The position numbers and the translations under genes were made by a program. Below are positions 33,641 through 42,864 of a DNA stretch of 64,000 nt, piece by piece. Location: assembly GCA_029961105.1 (NCBI GenBank), contig JASBVO010000010.1:62001-126000 (forward strand). Direction: 5' to 3'. The DNA is from Micrococcus sp. GTDB taxonomy: Bacteria; Actinomycetota; Actinomycetes; Actinomycetales; Micrococcaceae. Below the pieces are notes generated by a model. That model had not been told where the DNA came from and made no database searches. It saw only the letters and a program-made list of their open reading frames with translations. Within the stretch, counting starts at the first letter, position 1; every line of letters begins with the position of its first letter.

Positions 33641-34894
33641 GTGACCACCACGATCTTGGCCCTCATCGAGCTCGGCGCCATCCTGCTGCTGCTCGGGGTC
33701 CTGGGTCGGTTCGCCACTCGCATCGGGATGTCCCCGGTCCCCCTCTACCTGCTGGGCGGACTGGGCATCGGCTACGGCGGCATCGTCTTCGGTCGTGACC
33801 TGAACCCCATGACGGCGGACTCCGAGGTCCTCCCGTTCCAGGACATCGGCGAGTTCACGCACCTCGCCAGCGAGATCGGCATCGTGCTCCTGCTGCTGAT
33901 GCTGGGACTGGAGTACTCGGCCCGCGAACTGGTCACCGGCCTGCGCGTGTCCTGGCGGGACGGCCTCCTCGACCTGGCCCTCAACGCCACCCCGGGCGCC
34001 GTGGCCGGCTGGCTCCTGGGCTGGGGGGCCTCGGGCGCGGTCGTCCTGGCGGGCATCACCTACATCTCATCCTCCGGCATCATCGCCAAGGTGCTGGGTG
34101 ACCTCGGCCGGCTGGGCAACCGGGAGACGCCGGTCATCCTGTCCATCCTGGTGTTCGAGGACCTGGCCATGGCGATCTACCTGCCGCTGATGACCGCCCT
34201 GGTCGGCGGCCTGTCCCTGGCCACCGGGGCGCAGACGGTCGGGGTGTCGCTGGTCGTGGTGAGCGTGGTCCTACTGCTGGCGCTGCGCTTCGGCCCCCAC
34301 ATCTCTCGCTTCGTGTTCTCCCCCGAACAGGAGACCTTCCTGCTCAAGGTGCTGGGCCTGGCCCTGCTCGTCGCCGGCCTCGCGGGAGCGCTGCAGGTCT
34401 CGGCCGGCATCGGGGCCTTCCTGCTGGGCATCGCGATCTCCGGCGCCACCGCCCACACGGCCCGGGACATCCTGGAGCCGCTGCGAGACCTGTTCGCGGC
34501 CCTGTTCTTCGTGCTGTTCGGCATGAACACGGATCCGCGCACCCTGCCCCCGGTGCTCGGCTGGGCACTGCTGCTGGCGCTGGCCACCGCCCTGACCAAG
34601 CTGCTCACCGGGTACTGGGCGGCACGCTCGGCCGGGATCGGCGTCGCCGGCCGGTGGCGCGCCGGCGCCGCCCTGACGATCCGCGGCGAGTTCTCCATCG
34701 TGATCGCCGGCCTGGCGGTGACCTCCGGAGCGGGGGCCGCCGGGGCGATGACCGCCGACGTGTCCGCCCTGGCCACCGCCTACGTGATGACCCTGGCCGT
34801 CGGTGGTCCGGTCCTCACCCGCTACGCGGACGGCCTCGGGCGTGCGGCGGCCAGGCGCCGGGCCCGCACCGCGAGCCCGCGGCCTGCCGGCTAG
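33641..34894 (+). CDS. CPA2 family cation/proton antiporter (KhtU-like)
   Basis: The 417-residue membrane protein has about 12 helices of the KefB/CPA2 fold: LLGGLGIGYGG, then LASEIGIVLLLLMLGLEYSA, then SSSGIIAKVLGDLGRL. The conserved acidic site is in ILVFEDLAMAIYLPLM. It starts with GTG at 33641 and is paired with the TrkA-C subunit upstream. Predicted role: K+ or Na+ efflux in exchange for protons, controlled by a nucleotide or pH through its partner. It lacks the C-terminal TrkA-N domain of KefB/KefC, which fits a separate regulatory subunit. Confidence 0.88.
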   Translation: MTTTILALIELGAILLLLGVLGRFATRIGMSPVPLYLLGGLGIGYGGIVFGRDLNPMTADSEVLPFQDIGEFTHLASEIGIVLLLLMLGLEYSARELVTGLRVSWRDGLLDLALNATPGAVAGWLLGWGASGAVVLAGITYISSSGIIAKVLGDLGRLGNRETPVILSILVFEDLAMAIYLPLMTALVGGLSLATGAQTVGVSLVVVSVVLLLALRFGPHISRFVFSPEQETFLLKVLGLALLVAGLAGALQVSAGIGAFLLGIAISGATAHTARDILEPLRDLFAALFFVLFGMNTDPRTLPPVLGWALLLALATALTKLLTGYWAARSAGIGVAGRWRAGAALTIRGEFSIVIAGLAVTSGAGAAGAMTADVSALATAYVMTLAVGGPVLTRYADGLGRAAARRRARTASPRPAG

Positions 34895-34992
34895 ACGGGG
34901 GGCGCGAGGGGCCTTCCGGCAACGGTGGCGCGCCACGCCGTGAAGAACGTGTAAGCTGAACTGCACGTGACGGGCGCGTAAGCTCCTGTCCT

Positions 34993-35063
34993 GCGGGCGT
35001 AGCTCAATGGTAGAGCGCTTGCTTCCCAAGCAAGATACGCGGGTTCGATTCCCGTCGCCCGCT
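34993..35063 (+). tRNA. tRNA-Gly (anticodon CCC)
   Basis: The cloverleaf folds fully. The acceptor arms are GCGGGCG/CGCCCGC. The D arm is in AGCTCAATGGTAGAGC. The anticodon stem is CTTGC/GCAAG around the loop TTCCCAA (anticodon CCC). The T arm is GCGGG-TTCGATT-CCCGT, and the discriminator is T. CCA is not encoded. TAAGCT at 34979-34984 is a plausible -10 box. Confidence 0.96.
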
Positions 35064-35123
35064 CTCTTCATGTCCGGAACGGCCCGTCGCGCTCCTCCGG
35101 CCAGGCAGGGAGGGGGGCGCCCG

Positions 35124-36131
35124 GTGGTCGAGGTCCTGTCCGGGTTCACCGTCGTGTGGGTGATCATCCTGGTCGGCTACGTCACCGGACGCACCGGGGT
35201 CCTGGGCACGCACGGCCAGCAGGTCCTCTCCCGTACCGCCTTCTTCGTGGCCAGCCCGGCCCTGCTCTTCGACACCCTCGCCGCCGCGGACGTGCAGGCG
35301 GTGCTGGGGCCCCAGCTGGCCGTCGCGGGCGTCTCCGCCCTGGCCGCCGCGGGCATCTACCTGCTCGTGGCCCGGCTGCTGCTCCCCCGCCGGGACGGCT
35401 CGGAGACCATCATCGGCGCCCTGAGCGCGTCCATGGTCAACTCGGCGAACCTCGGTATCCCGATCGCCGCCTACGTGCTGGGCAACGCCGCGCTGGCCGC
35501 CCCCGTGCTCATCTTCCAGCTCGCCGTGTACACGCCCATCTACGTCGCCTCCCTGGATGCCACCACCGCCGCGGAGGCCCGTTCCCGCGGCCGCGGTGCC
35601 GCCGGCGGGGACGACGCCGGCCGCCCGGCCGGTCCGGTCCGTCCGGTCAGCCGGTGGACCAGGTTCTGGCGGCAGCTGGGGCAGATCGCCCTGAACCCGA
35701 TGATCATCGGCTCGGTGCTGGGTCTGGTCTTCTCGGCCACCGGCTGGCAGCTGCCGGGCCCGGTCGGTGAGTCCATCAGCCTGATCGGCGGCGCGTCCAT
35801 CCCCGCCATGCTGCTGGCGTTCGGGATGTCCCTGGTCGGTTCGCGCCCGCTGGAGAAGGCCGCGGGACGGCGGGCCGACGTCGCCCTGGCCTCCGTCATC
35901 AAGCTCATCGTCCACCCCGCCCTGGCCTGGCTGCTGGCCGGCCCGGTCCTGGGGCTCACGGGCGATGACCTGCTCATCGCGGTGGTCCTCGGCTCGCTGC
36001 CCACGGCCCAGAACGTCTTCGTGTCCGCATCGCGCTACGAGACCGGAATGGTCATGGCGAAGGACACCGTACTGGTGACGACCATCGTGGCGATCCCGGC
36101 GATGATCGCCGTGGCCCTGGTGCTCACCTGA
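35124..36131 (+). CDS. AEC (auxin efflux carrier) family transporter
   Basis: The 335-residue membrane protein has about 10 helices and the AEC pattern: TAFFVASPALLFDTLAAAD early, SASMVNSANLGIPIAAYVLG in the middle, and GSLPTAQNVFVSASRY near the end. The likely substrates are small organic anions or amino acids; the specific one is unknown. GTG 35124 is chosen because AGGGAGGGGGG lies just upstream; an ATG at 35070 would start within a few bases of the tRNA end. A charged Arg/Gly loop separates the two halves. Confidence 0.85.
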   Translation: MVEVLSGFTVVWVIILVGYVTGRTGVLGTHGQQVLSRTAFFVASPALLFDTLAAADVQAVLGPQLAVAGVSALAAAGIYLLVARLLLPRRDGSETIIGALSASMVNSANLGIPIAAYVLGNAALAAPVLIFQLAVYTPIYVASLDATTAAEARSRGRGAAGGDDAGRPAGPVRPVSRWTRFWRQLGQIALNPMIIGSVLGLVFSATGWQLPGPVGESISLIGGASIPAMLLAFGMSLVGSRPLEKAAGRRADVALASVIKLIVHPALAWLLAGPVLGLTGDDLLIAVVLGSLPTAQNVFVSASRYETGMVMAKDTVLVTTIVAIPAMIAVALVLT

Positions 36132-36155
36132 GACGGGGATGCCGGTCCGCGCCGG

Positions 36156-36740
36156 TCAGCTGCCGACCGGTTCCGTCGAGCCCTCCTCCACGGGGGTGAC
36201 CTGGGCCTCCGGTGTCCCCTCGGCAGTCAGCGCCTGGTGACGGCGGTAGACCTGGACGCCGATGGCCACCGGGATGGCCGCGACGGCGACCGCCCGCATC
36301 CAGGGGCGGTCCAGGACGTGACCGGTCAGTGCGTCCAGGGACGCCCTCCCCGCTCCGCCCACCGCGAAGGACGTGGCGGCCAGGCCGAGCACCGCCGGGT
36401 ACTCCAGGCCGCCCTCGGTGGCGAAGAACCCCTGGGGGGCGTGCACACTGGCCGCGACCCCCATGGTCGTGGCGGCTGCTGCTCCGGCTGCCGGCGTCGC
36501 GATGCCCAGGGCCAGGGCGAGGCCGGCGCCGGCCTCCCCGACCCCGGCGAGCACGGCGCTGGTCTTGCCCGGGCGGAAGCCCATGGCGTGCAGTCCCTGG
36601 CTGGTCCCCTCGAGGCCACCGCCCCCGAACCAGCCGAACAATTTCTGGGTCCCGTGGGCGAACAGCACGCCGCCGAGCCCGACGCGGAACAGTGTCCGGG
36701 CGGCGGTGGTCGCTGCAGGGGTGGGGTTCTCGTAGTTCAT
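36156..36740 (-). CDS. DoxX family membrane protein
   Basis: The 194-residue protein has four hydrophobic segments and the DoxX start RTLFRVGLGGVLFAHGTQKLFGWFGGGG, followed by VGEAGAGLALALG. The family includes redox-associated membrane proteins; the physiological role here is unknown. An AAGGA ribosome site precedes ATG 36740. The C-terminal 30 residues are acidic and polar. It is convergent with the AEC transporter (24 bp apart). Confidence 0.85.
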   Translation of the reverse strand: MNYENPTPAATTAARTLFRVGLGGVLFAHGTQKLFGWFGGGGLEGTSQGLHAMGFRPGKTSAVLAGVGEAGAGLALALGIATPAAGAAAATTMGVAASVHAPQGFFATEGGLEYPAVLGLAATSFAVGGAGRASLDALTGHVLDRPWMRAVAVAAIPVAIGVQVYRRHQALTAEGTPEAQVTPVEEGSTEPVGS

Positions 36741-36928
36741 CGCGGTCCTTCCGGGTGAACGGTGGGGCCTGTCCTGCGCTGTCCCGTGGTGCACCACGCC
36801 ACACCCGGACACGCGTGCCCCTCGGTGCAGCCGGTCTACCACCGTCCGGGCCGAGTGGCCACCCCTAGGTGACTCCTCGGTGGCCGCGGACGCCCCCGGC
36901 CGGGCGGCATCTCGGCCGGCGCCCGGGA

Positions 36929-37165
36929 TCAGCCCTCCCTGGCAGCGCGCAGCAGCACCTGGGAGGGTTCCCGGCCCTGCTCCTGGTACGCGGCGATCAG
37001 GCGCGCCGCCCGTTCCTTGCGCAGTTCGCGCTTGGGGTCCAGGCTGGCCTGCCGATCGGCGGAGCCGTAGATCGAGGAGGCGATGTAGGCCAGGCGCCAC
37101 CTGAACCGGTACCAGAAGCCCAGCCCGGTGTTGTCATCGGTGACGCGGTACGGCTTCTCGGCCAT
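36929..37165 (-). CDS. Conserved hypothetical small protein
   Basis: The 78-residue protein begins MAEKPYRVTDDNTGLGFWYR. Its central stretch has aromatic and hydrophobic residues (WRLAYIASSIYGSA), and the C-terminal half is charged and helical. I do not recognise a domain. GGAAG lies about 10 nt before ATG 37165. The 188-bp stretch between it and doxX carries no gene that I can support. Confidence 0.6.
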   Translation of the reverse strand: MAEKPYRVTDDNTGLGFWYRFRWRLAYIASSIYGSADRQASLDPKRELRKERAARLIAAYQEQGREPSQVLLRAAREG

Positions 37166-37323
37166 GGTGCTCGCTTCCTTCGGTGCCCATCGCATCAGCG
37201 GGCACGGCTCTCCCGCTCTCGGTCGTCGGGCATCACCAATCTAATCGAGGCGGTATCGCCGGCGCGGCTGTCCCCCGTCGGTGACCATGACCGCCGTCCG
37301 GTCTCGCGCGAGCCCGTCCGCCC

Positions 37324-37329
37324 TAGGAT
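37324..37329 (+). promoter_or_regulatory. -10 box of the 37336 gene (leaderless)
   Basis: TAGGAT ends 6 nt before ATG 37336, and no ribosome site is present. The spacing matches the other leaderless genes of the window. Confidence 0.5.
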
Positions 37330-37335
37330 GCTTCC

Positions 37336-38490
37336 ATGGCAGACCAGCAGTCACCACCGGCGGAGCAGCCGCCGGAGGCAGCCCGGCCCGAACGCGCCTC
37401 CGGCGCCGCGGACAGTCCCGGACGGCGCGACCGGCCGGGGCGCACGATGGCCCTCTGGGGCGGTGCCGCGGCCCTGGTCCTGGTGGCCGGGGGCGTGGCC
37501 ATCGGAACGGTCAACGCGACCGTCTACTCCCCCGAGGCCCAGGTGGAGCGCTACCTCGACGCGCTGGCCGACGGGGACGGCGCGACGGCGCTCGGGCTGG
37601 CGCGCGGCGGGCAGGGCTCCGACGGCGCCGGACTGGCCCCGGGGACGGCGACCACGCTGCTGGACGGCGAGCCGCTGGCCGCCGGGTTCGCCGCGCTCCA
37701 GCACGTCACCGTGTCCCGGGGCGGGGAGTCCCGGGGCGGGGTCGAGGTGGTGGTCGGCTATCGAGTGGACGGCAGGGACCACTCCACCACGTTCGCCGTG
37801 GAGCGCGTCGGGCGCGACTGGCTGTTCTTCGACCGCTGGCGGATGGCCCCCGCGCCCCTGCGGACGGTGCACGTCTCACCGGCGAACCTGCCACCGGAGG
37901 CGGCCTCGGAACCGCTGGAGGCGCACGTCAACGGGACCACGGTCCCCCTGGGCCCACGGGAGGCGGGCGCTGCCCCGGGCCGGCAGCTCGCCGTCCTGCC
38001 TCCGTTCGTGGTGGAGGCTGGCTTCACCAGCGACTACCTGGAGGCCGGGCCGACGCGGGCGGTGGTGGACGCCTCCGGCGTGGAGGCCCCCTCTGCACCG
38101 CTCGACCTGGTGCTGGAGCTGCAGTACACGGACGCGGTGCAGGAGGAGGTCGACGCCCAGTTGAGCGCCTACCTCGAGGGGTGCACCAGCCAGCAGGTCC
38201 TCCACCCGTCCGGGTGTCCGATGGGGTACGACACCGTGAACCGGATCCCGCCGGACTCCATCACGTGGTCGGTGTCCGGGACACCGCGGGCCGCGGTCAT
38301 GGAGCTCCCCGCCGGGGGCGAGGACCCGACCGAGGTGGCCGCAGCACAGGCGGACGCCGTCCTGGCCGTCCAGGAGATCGATCTGGTCAGCGGGGAGCGA
38401 CGCGCGGTCGAGCGGCGCGAACCCTTCACCCTCGAGGCCGAGCTCGCCGTCACCCCGAACGCCGTGCGCTACACGCCCCGGGTGCCCTGA
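37336..38490 (+). CDS. Membrane-anchored protein of unknown function
   Basis: The 384-residue protein has a proline- and arginine-rich cytoplasmic start, a single membrane helix (about residues 38-58: [20 protein letters not shown]), and a large extracytoplasmic part. The first section ([20 protein letters not shown]) resembles DUF4878/NTF2-like modules. A second part contains a [15 protein letters not shown] segment with two cysteines that could pair. I recognise no enzyme motif. Envelope location is inferred from topology. The gene ends exactly where the dehydrogenase remnant begins. Confidence 0.75.
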   Translation: MADQQSPPAEQPPEAARPERASGAADSPGRRDRPGRTMALWGGAAALVLVAGGVAIGTVNATVYSPEAQVERYLDALADGDGATALGLARGGQGSDGAGLAPGTATTLLDGEPLAAGFAALQHVTVSRGGESRGGVEVVVGYRVDGRDHSTTFAVERVGRDWLFFDRWRMAPAPLRTVHVSPANLPPEAASEPLEAHVNGTTVPLGPREAGAAPGRQLAVLPPFVVEAGFTSDYLEAGPTRAVVDASGVEAPSAPLDLVLELQYTDAVQEEVDAQLSAYLEGCTSQQVLHPSGCPMGYDTVNRIPPDSITWSVSGTPRAAVMELPAGGEDPTEVAAAQADAVLAVQEIDLVSGERRAVERREPFTLEAELAVTPNAVRYTPRVP

Positions 38491-38740
38491 CGCCGTCGGG
38501 CGCCCGGAGACCTACACCCAGGCCTTCTACGCCCGGGACCTGGCCGGCCGGGTGGTGCTGGTCGGGGTGCCCACCCCGGAGATGACCCTCGAACTGCCCC
38601 TGGCCGACGTGTTCGGCCGCGGCGGGTCCCTGAAGTCCTCCTGGTACGGCGACGTCCTGCGCTCGGTGGCGGACCTCAGCAGGCAGGACTCGTCGGCCGG
38701 GACGGAGCACGCCCACGGCACGGTGGGCGTCGCCTCCTGA
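38489..38740 (+). pseudogene. Remnant of a mycothiol-dependent formaldehyde dehydrogenase (MscR-like)
   Basis: The frame reading [20 protein letters not shown], then [34 protein letters not shown] matches the C-terminal third of S-(hydroxymethyl)mycothiol dehydrogenase / S-nitrosomycothiol reductase. The N-terminal catalytic zinc domain is absent, and after WYGD the sequence diverges and ends at a TGA. It has no start codon in a conserved place. It begins at the stop codon of the upstream gene, suggesting a deletion joined the two. Confidence 0.7.
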
Positions 38741-38794
38741 GCAGAGAATGCCCCCGTGGCCGCAGGCCCCTCCCCGCGGCCGTCGGCCGGCGGC

Positions 38795-39271
38795 TCAGCT
38801 GGCGCCGCGGGTGGCCAGCGACTTGCCCCAGGCCTCGATCGCGGGCCAGTCCCGGAAGTCGCCGTACTGGCCCTTGGCGACCTTGATCATCAGCTTCTCG
38901 AACCAGCCGAGCTTCTCCTCGAAGAGGGCCCCGCGGAAGTACCCGAGCTCCTTGGGCCCGTAGGCCTCCAGGACGGTGCGCAGGCTGCCGTCGAACTCGG
39001 GCCCGGCGCCGGAGACCAGGACGAACAGCGACTTGTTCGCCAGCTCGGCCCGGTGGGTGTCCAGGAAGGCCTTGCCGTCCTTCTCCAGCGACCCGGCGTA
39101 GATCGGCAGCGCGACCACCACCGCGTTCACCGACGCCAGCCACTTCGGCGCATCCTGCGGGTCCTCGACCACCGTGGTCACGCCCTTGTTCGTGCGCAGG
39201 ACCTCCGCGATGCGTTCACCGATCTCTCGGGTGGAACCGTGCTTGGACGAGGCAACAACCAGGGTGGTCAT
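38795..39271 (-). CDS. Flavodoxin domain protein
   Basis: The 158-residue product starts MTTLVVASSKHGSTREIGERIA, the FMN phosphate-binding loop of flavodoxins (S-x-H-G-S-T). It continues with VVVALPIYAGSLEKDGKAFLDTHRAEL and LFVLVSGAGPEF, as in HemG/menaquinone-dependent protoporphyrinogen oxidase-like flavodoxins. Whether it oxidises protoporphyrinogen or carries electrons is open. A TACACT box on the minus strand near 39314-39319, inside the end of the upstream NHL gene, could serve as promoter. Confidence 0.82.
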   Translation of the reverse strand: MTTLVVASSKHGSTREIGERIAEVLRTNKGVTTVVEDPQDAPKWLASVNAVVVALPIYAGSLEKDGKAFLDTHRAELANKSLFVLVSGAGPEFDGSLRTVLEAYGPKELGYFRGALFEEKLGWFEKLMIKVAKGQYGDFRDWPAIEAWGKSLATRGAS

Positions 39272-39311
39272 GGAATACGGCCGCCTTCGGGTCTCGGGTG
39301 CGATTCGGTTG

Positions 39312-41444
39312 TCAGTGTATCCCGCGCAGGTCGAGGTCCAGTCGGGTCTCCGGGGCGACCTCCCCGTCACCGGCCCGGTCCGCGTGCACCGTGACCGGGA
39401 TGCCCCAGTCCTGCTGGTAGAGGTGGCAGGCGGCGTGGTCCGGGATCGGCTGTCCCTTCTCGCCGTCGCAGGACGCGGCCCGCGCCGTGATGTGGAGGAC
39501 GCCCTCGGCCACCGCGGGGTTGATCCTCAGGGTGCGGACCAATCCGGTCGAGGTGCCGTCCCCGGCCAGCAGCAGCTCCTCCGGGGAGGAGGAGATCTTC
39601 AGCTGGGTGGGGTCGCCCCAGCGGTCGTCCAGCTTCTGCCCGGTCGGCGCCTCGAAGGCCACGGTCAGCTCGAGCTCGCCGGCGGCCACCGCGGTGCGCG
39701 GGCGCTGCGTCTGCAACGCCCCCTCGTCGACCTGCAGGTACTCCTCCGGCACGGCCAGCCGCACCAGCTGGTGGGCGTTGGTCTCCACCACCACGATCGA
39801 GGCGGCGTTCCCCTCGGCGTCCGGCTCCACCAGGATGTCCGAGGGCTCCTTCAGGCCGCGGGCCAGGGTGGACACGCTCGCCTCGGTCGCCCGGCCGTCC
39901 GCGGCGACGCCGGCCGGCGCGTACCGGCGGATCGCGCCGTTGTAGGTGTCGGCCACGAGGACGGAGCCGTCCGGCAGCGCGGCCACCCCCAGCGGGTGCT
40001 GGAAACGGGCCTGCTCGGCGGCGCCGTCGCGGAAGCCGAAGTCGAACAGCCCGGTCCCGACGGCGGAGCTCACCCGGCGGCTCAGCGCGCCGTCCGCGGT
40101 GGCCGGGGTGATCCGGCGCAGGGCGGAGGACTCGGAGTCGGCCACCCAGATCGTCCCGTCGGCGGACTCGGCCAGCCCGGAGGACTGGGCGAACCAGGCC
40201 ACGGTCGGATCCCCGTCCTCCAGCCCTTCCAGCCCGGTGCCGGCGTAGACGGCCAGGTCCCCGGTGCGAGGGTCGAAGCTGAACAGCTGGTGGGTGCCGG
40301 CCATGGCCACCACGAGGGTGTCCTCGGCCGTGGACCACAGCACGTCCCAGGGGCTGGACAGGGAGGTCTGGAGCGGGTCGGTGCCGAACGGCGCGAGGGA
40401 CAACGTCTCCTCGGTGTCCGGGTCCGCTGCCTGACGGGCCCGGTCAGGGTCGATCAGTCGCTGCACGCCGTTGCCGGCCACGGTCGTCACGGTGCCGTCC
40501 GCCAGGCGTACGCCGCGCAGCCGGTGGTTCACGGAATCGGCCACCACGACGTCGTAGCCCACCGCCCCGGCCACGTCCGCCGGCAGTAGCGCCAGGCCCT
40601 GCGGCTCGTTGAACAGGGCGGCGTCCGGCCCGCCGTCGGCTAGGCCCTTGGTGCCGGGCGCCGGGACCGGCCCGGAGCCGCCGTCCGGGGCCTGCGCGGC
40701 CTCCTCGCCCACGCCGCCGATGGTGCGGATGACGGTGGTCAGGTCCGGGGCGAGTTCCACGAGCCGGTGGTGGCCCGTGTCCGCCACGAGGAAGGTGCCG
40801 GCCTCGGTGCCGCGGCCGCCCAGGGCGATGGCCTTGCCGGGGAACCTCAGGTCACGGGCCACCGGCTCCGGCGGGACGTAGGGACCGTCGCCGCGGTGCA
40901 GCGTGCCCTTGGCCTCGTGCTCGGCGACGAGTTCCTCCACCAGCGAGGTCAGCCCGGCGACGTGGCCCTCGCCGGACAGGTGGGCCGCGATGTAGCCCTC
41001 CGGGTCCACCACGACGAGGGTGGGCCAGGCGCGGGCCGAGTAGGCCTGCCACGTGACCAGCTCGGGATCGTCGAGGACGGGGTGCTGGATGTCGTAGCGC
41101 TCCACCGCGGCGGCCAGGGCCTCCGGGTCGGCCTCGTGCTCGAACTTCGGCGAGTGGACGCCGACGGTGACCAGCACGTCGTGGTACGCGGCCTCGAGCG
41201 GGCGCAGCTCGTCCAGCACGTGCAGGCAGTTGATGCAGCAGAAGGTCCAGAAGTCCAGGATCACGACCTTGCCGCGCAGCGCCTCGAGGTCCAGGGTCTC
41301 TCCGCCCGTATTGAGCCAGTTGCGGCCCAGCAGCTCCGAGGCCCGCACGCGCGAGGTGGCACGGGGTGCGGGGGCCCGGTCCGTCGCTGCGGCCGCGGCG
41401 GTGGTGGAGGGGGTGCTGACCGGCTGGTCTTCGGGGCTGCTCAT
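39312..41444 (-). CDS. Thioredoxin-like/NHL-repeat protein (NHLRC2-like)
   Basis: The protein has about 710 residues. The N-terminal third is a thioredoxin-like domain: GKVVILDFWTFCCINCLHVLDELRP with CCINC as redox motif, then WPTLVVVDPEGYI. The C-terminal two thirds are NHL beta-propeller repeats (FLVADTGHHRLVEL, VVADSVNHRLRGVRL, VLVADTYNGAIRRYAP). This bacterial NHLRC2-type architecture suggests a thiol-redox protein with a binding platform; the partner is unknown, and there is no signal peptide. The start is uncertain: ATG 41444 lies 7 nt after a GACAAT -10-like box, and ATG 41453 is three codons earlier. Confidence 0.85.
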   Translation of the reverse strand: MSSPEDQPVSTPSTTAAAAATDRAPAPRATSRVRASELLGRNWLNTGGETLDLEALRGKVVILDFWTFCCINCLHVLDELRPLEAAYHDVLVTVGVHSPKFEHEADPEALAAAVERYDIQHPVLDDPELVTWQAYSARAWPTLVVVDPEGYIAAHLSGEGHVAGLTSLVEELVAEHEAKGTLHRGDGPYVPPEPVARDLRFPGKAIALGGRGTEAGTFLVADTGHHRLVELAPDLTTVIRTIGGVGEEAAQAPDGGSGPVPAPGTKGLADGGPDAALFNEPQGLALLPADVAGAVGYDVVVADSVNHRLRGVRLADGTVTTVAGNGVQRLIDPDRARQAADPDTEETLSLAPFGTDPLQTSLSSPWDVLWSTAEDTLVVAMAGTHQLFSFDPRTGDLAVYAGTGLEGLEDGDPTVAWFAQSSGLAESADGTIWVADSESSALRRITPATADGALSRRVSSAVGTGLFDFGFRDGAAEQARFQHPLGVAALPDGSVLVADTYNGAIRRYAPAGVAADGRATEASVSTLARGLKEPSDILVEPDAEGNAASIVVVETNAHQLVRLAVPEEYLQVDEGALQTQRPRTAVAAGELELTVAFEAPTGQKLDDRWGDPTQLKISSSPEELLLAGDGTSTGLVRTLRINPAVAEGVLHITARAASCDGEKGQPIPDHAACHLYQQDWGIPVTVHADRAGDGEVAPETRLDLDLRGIH

Positions 41445-41592
41445 GGGTTCCATTGTCGCCGAGAGCCGAGGGAGGGTTCCAGCCGGTGACGTCACACAAG
41501 GCCACGGGCGCCGGTGGGCTGGGCCGAACGGGACCGGATGCCCCGGTCCCGGTCGCCCCGGCCCCTCATGGGCGCGTCAGGTTCGCGTCCGG

Positions 41593-41886
41593 CTACTCCT
41601 CGTGGCCCTGGTCCCCGCTCTCCGAGCCGCCGGCGGGCGGGGTCTCCCCCGGGGGCACGCCGCCTCCGCGCTCCAGGCCGGTGACGTTGCCCTCGGCCGG
41701 GTCGGGGTTCGCCGAGCGGGACTGTTCCTCCGACGCCGGCTCCCCGTCCTGCTCGGTGCCGGTGCCCGGCTGGTTGGCGGCGCCGGTGACGCCCCGCTCC
41801 GGCTGGTGGGTGCCGTGCTGGTCCACTTCGCTCGCCCCGGTGTCCCGGAAGCTGTCATCGGGCTGGGGCTGTCCACGGTTGGCCAT
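41593..41886 (-). CDS. DUF6480-like small hydrophilic protein
   Basis: The 97-residue protein is entirely polar and probably disordered. It contains the segment [21 protein letters not shown] near the C-terminus, the recognisable core of DUF6480 proteins found across actinobacteria. A GAGGAG ribosome site precedes ATG 41886. Its function is unknown; similar small proteins are often stress-linked. It has no cysteine or membrane segment. Confidence 0.7.
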   Translation of the reverse strand: MANRGQPQPDDSFRDTGASEVDQHGTHQPERGVTGAANQPGTGTEQDGEPASEEQSRSANPDPAEGNVTGLERGGGVPPGETPPAGGSESGDQGHEE

Positions 41887-42033
41887 CGTCGTCTCCTCGC
41901 GTGCGTCGGTCGTCTGGTCGTCTCGACGTCCCGTCGGGGCCGGGCCCGTCAGGGCAGCGGCCCCCAGGAGGTCGATGCCGTCATCCTCTCAGCAACCCGC
42001 CTGCCCGTGAACCCCTCTCGGTGCCGGAACGCG

Positions 42034-42864
42034 TCACAGGGATTGCACGGCGGCGGCCAGGACCTCCTCGGCGATGGTCGTGAACTCCGCGCCGGCCACC
42101 TCGGGCTGCCCGATGAAGGAGACCATGACCACGTGGTCCTCCGCCTGGCCGATGAGCACCTGGGCGGTGGTCCCTGCTCCCCCTCCGGACGGGGTCCGGG
42201 TCCACACCAGTCCCGAGTCGACGCCGGCGGCATCGGCCTCCGAGGCCCGGGCCGTGACGTCGAAGGTGGACCGCTGCAGGTTCTCGTCCGTCACGGTCAT
42301 CGTCAGTTCCGGGCAGTCCGCCACGAGCCGTTCCACGTTGGCCAGGTGCCGCTCGACGGCCTCCGGGTCCTCGAGCGAGGCGACCTCCACGCTACCGGTG
42401 CCGGCGAAGCCGTCCGAGCCGAAGTCCACGCGGGAGGCGTCCGCTCCGGGCAGCAGGATCGGCGACCAGTCGACCGCCGTGAGCGGGGCCTTGCAGGCGG
42501 CAGGGTCCACGGTGGTCCCGGCGGTGTTCGTCTGGCGCAGCCGGGAGTCCTCGCGGGTCCGGGCGATCTCGGCGTCACTAGCGGAGACCTGGTTGGTGAA
42601 CCCGAAGCTGGCCGCGCGCCCGGCCGCCGCTCCCACGGCCCGCTGGTCGGCCCGCGCGTCGGTGGCCTCGGTGTCGGTGGCCTCCGGGGCGGTGGTGGTG
42701 CCGGAGGCCGGGCCCGACGACGGCTGGCCGGGCACCGCGGTGCCGTGCGGATCGGACGGGGCCGGGGCGGACTGGTCGGGGGACGCCGAGCAGCCGGCCG
42801 CGAGCAGTGCCCCGGCCAGCAGGGTCCCGGCCACGGCGAGGCGGGGGCGGGTCGGGGTGGTCAT
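42034..42864 (-). CDS. Predicted lipoprotein in the copper cluster
   Basis: The 276-residue protein has a signal peptide ending in the lipobox LLAAGC (about residues 20-25), giving a lipid-anchored extracytoplasmic protein. A Ser/Pro/Thr-rich linker follows. The C-terminal domain carries two cysteines (DPAACKAPL and VADCPEL) that could form a disulfide, a layout seen in DUF5642/PknH-sensor-like lipoproteins. ATG 42864 overlaps the CopD-CtaG stop (ATGA), so the two are coupled and it may serve copper handling or oxidase assembly. Confidence 0.78.
   Translation of the reverse strand: MTTPTRPRLAVAGTLLAGALLAAGCSASPDQSAPAPSDPHGTAVPGQPSSGPASGTTTAPEATDTEATDARADQRAVGAAAGRAASFGFTNQVSASDAEIARTREDSRLRQTNTAGTTVDPAACKAPLTAVDWSPILLPGADASRVDFGSDGFAGTGSVEVASLEDPEAVERHLANVERLVADCPELTMTVTDENLQRSTFDVTARASEADAAGVDSGLVWTRTPSGGGAGTTAQVLIGQAEDHVVMVSFIGQPEVAGAEFTTIAEEVLAAAVQSL

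Noticed and set aside
38552-38740. Independent small protein starting at 38552
   Set aside because: Homology continues upstream of that start codon, so it is a truncated dehydrogenase fragment rather than a gene of its own.
41487-41494. TGACGTCA palindrome near the NHL gene start as a regulatory site
   Set aside because: A single 8-bp palindrome in GC-rich DNA is expected by chance, and no matching regulator is nearby.
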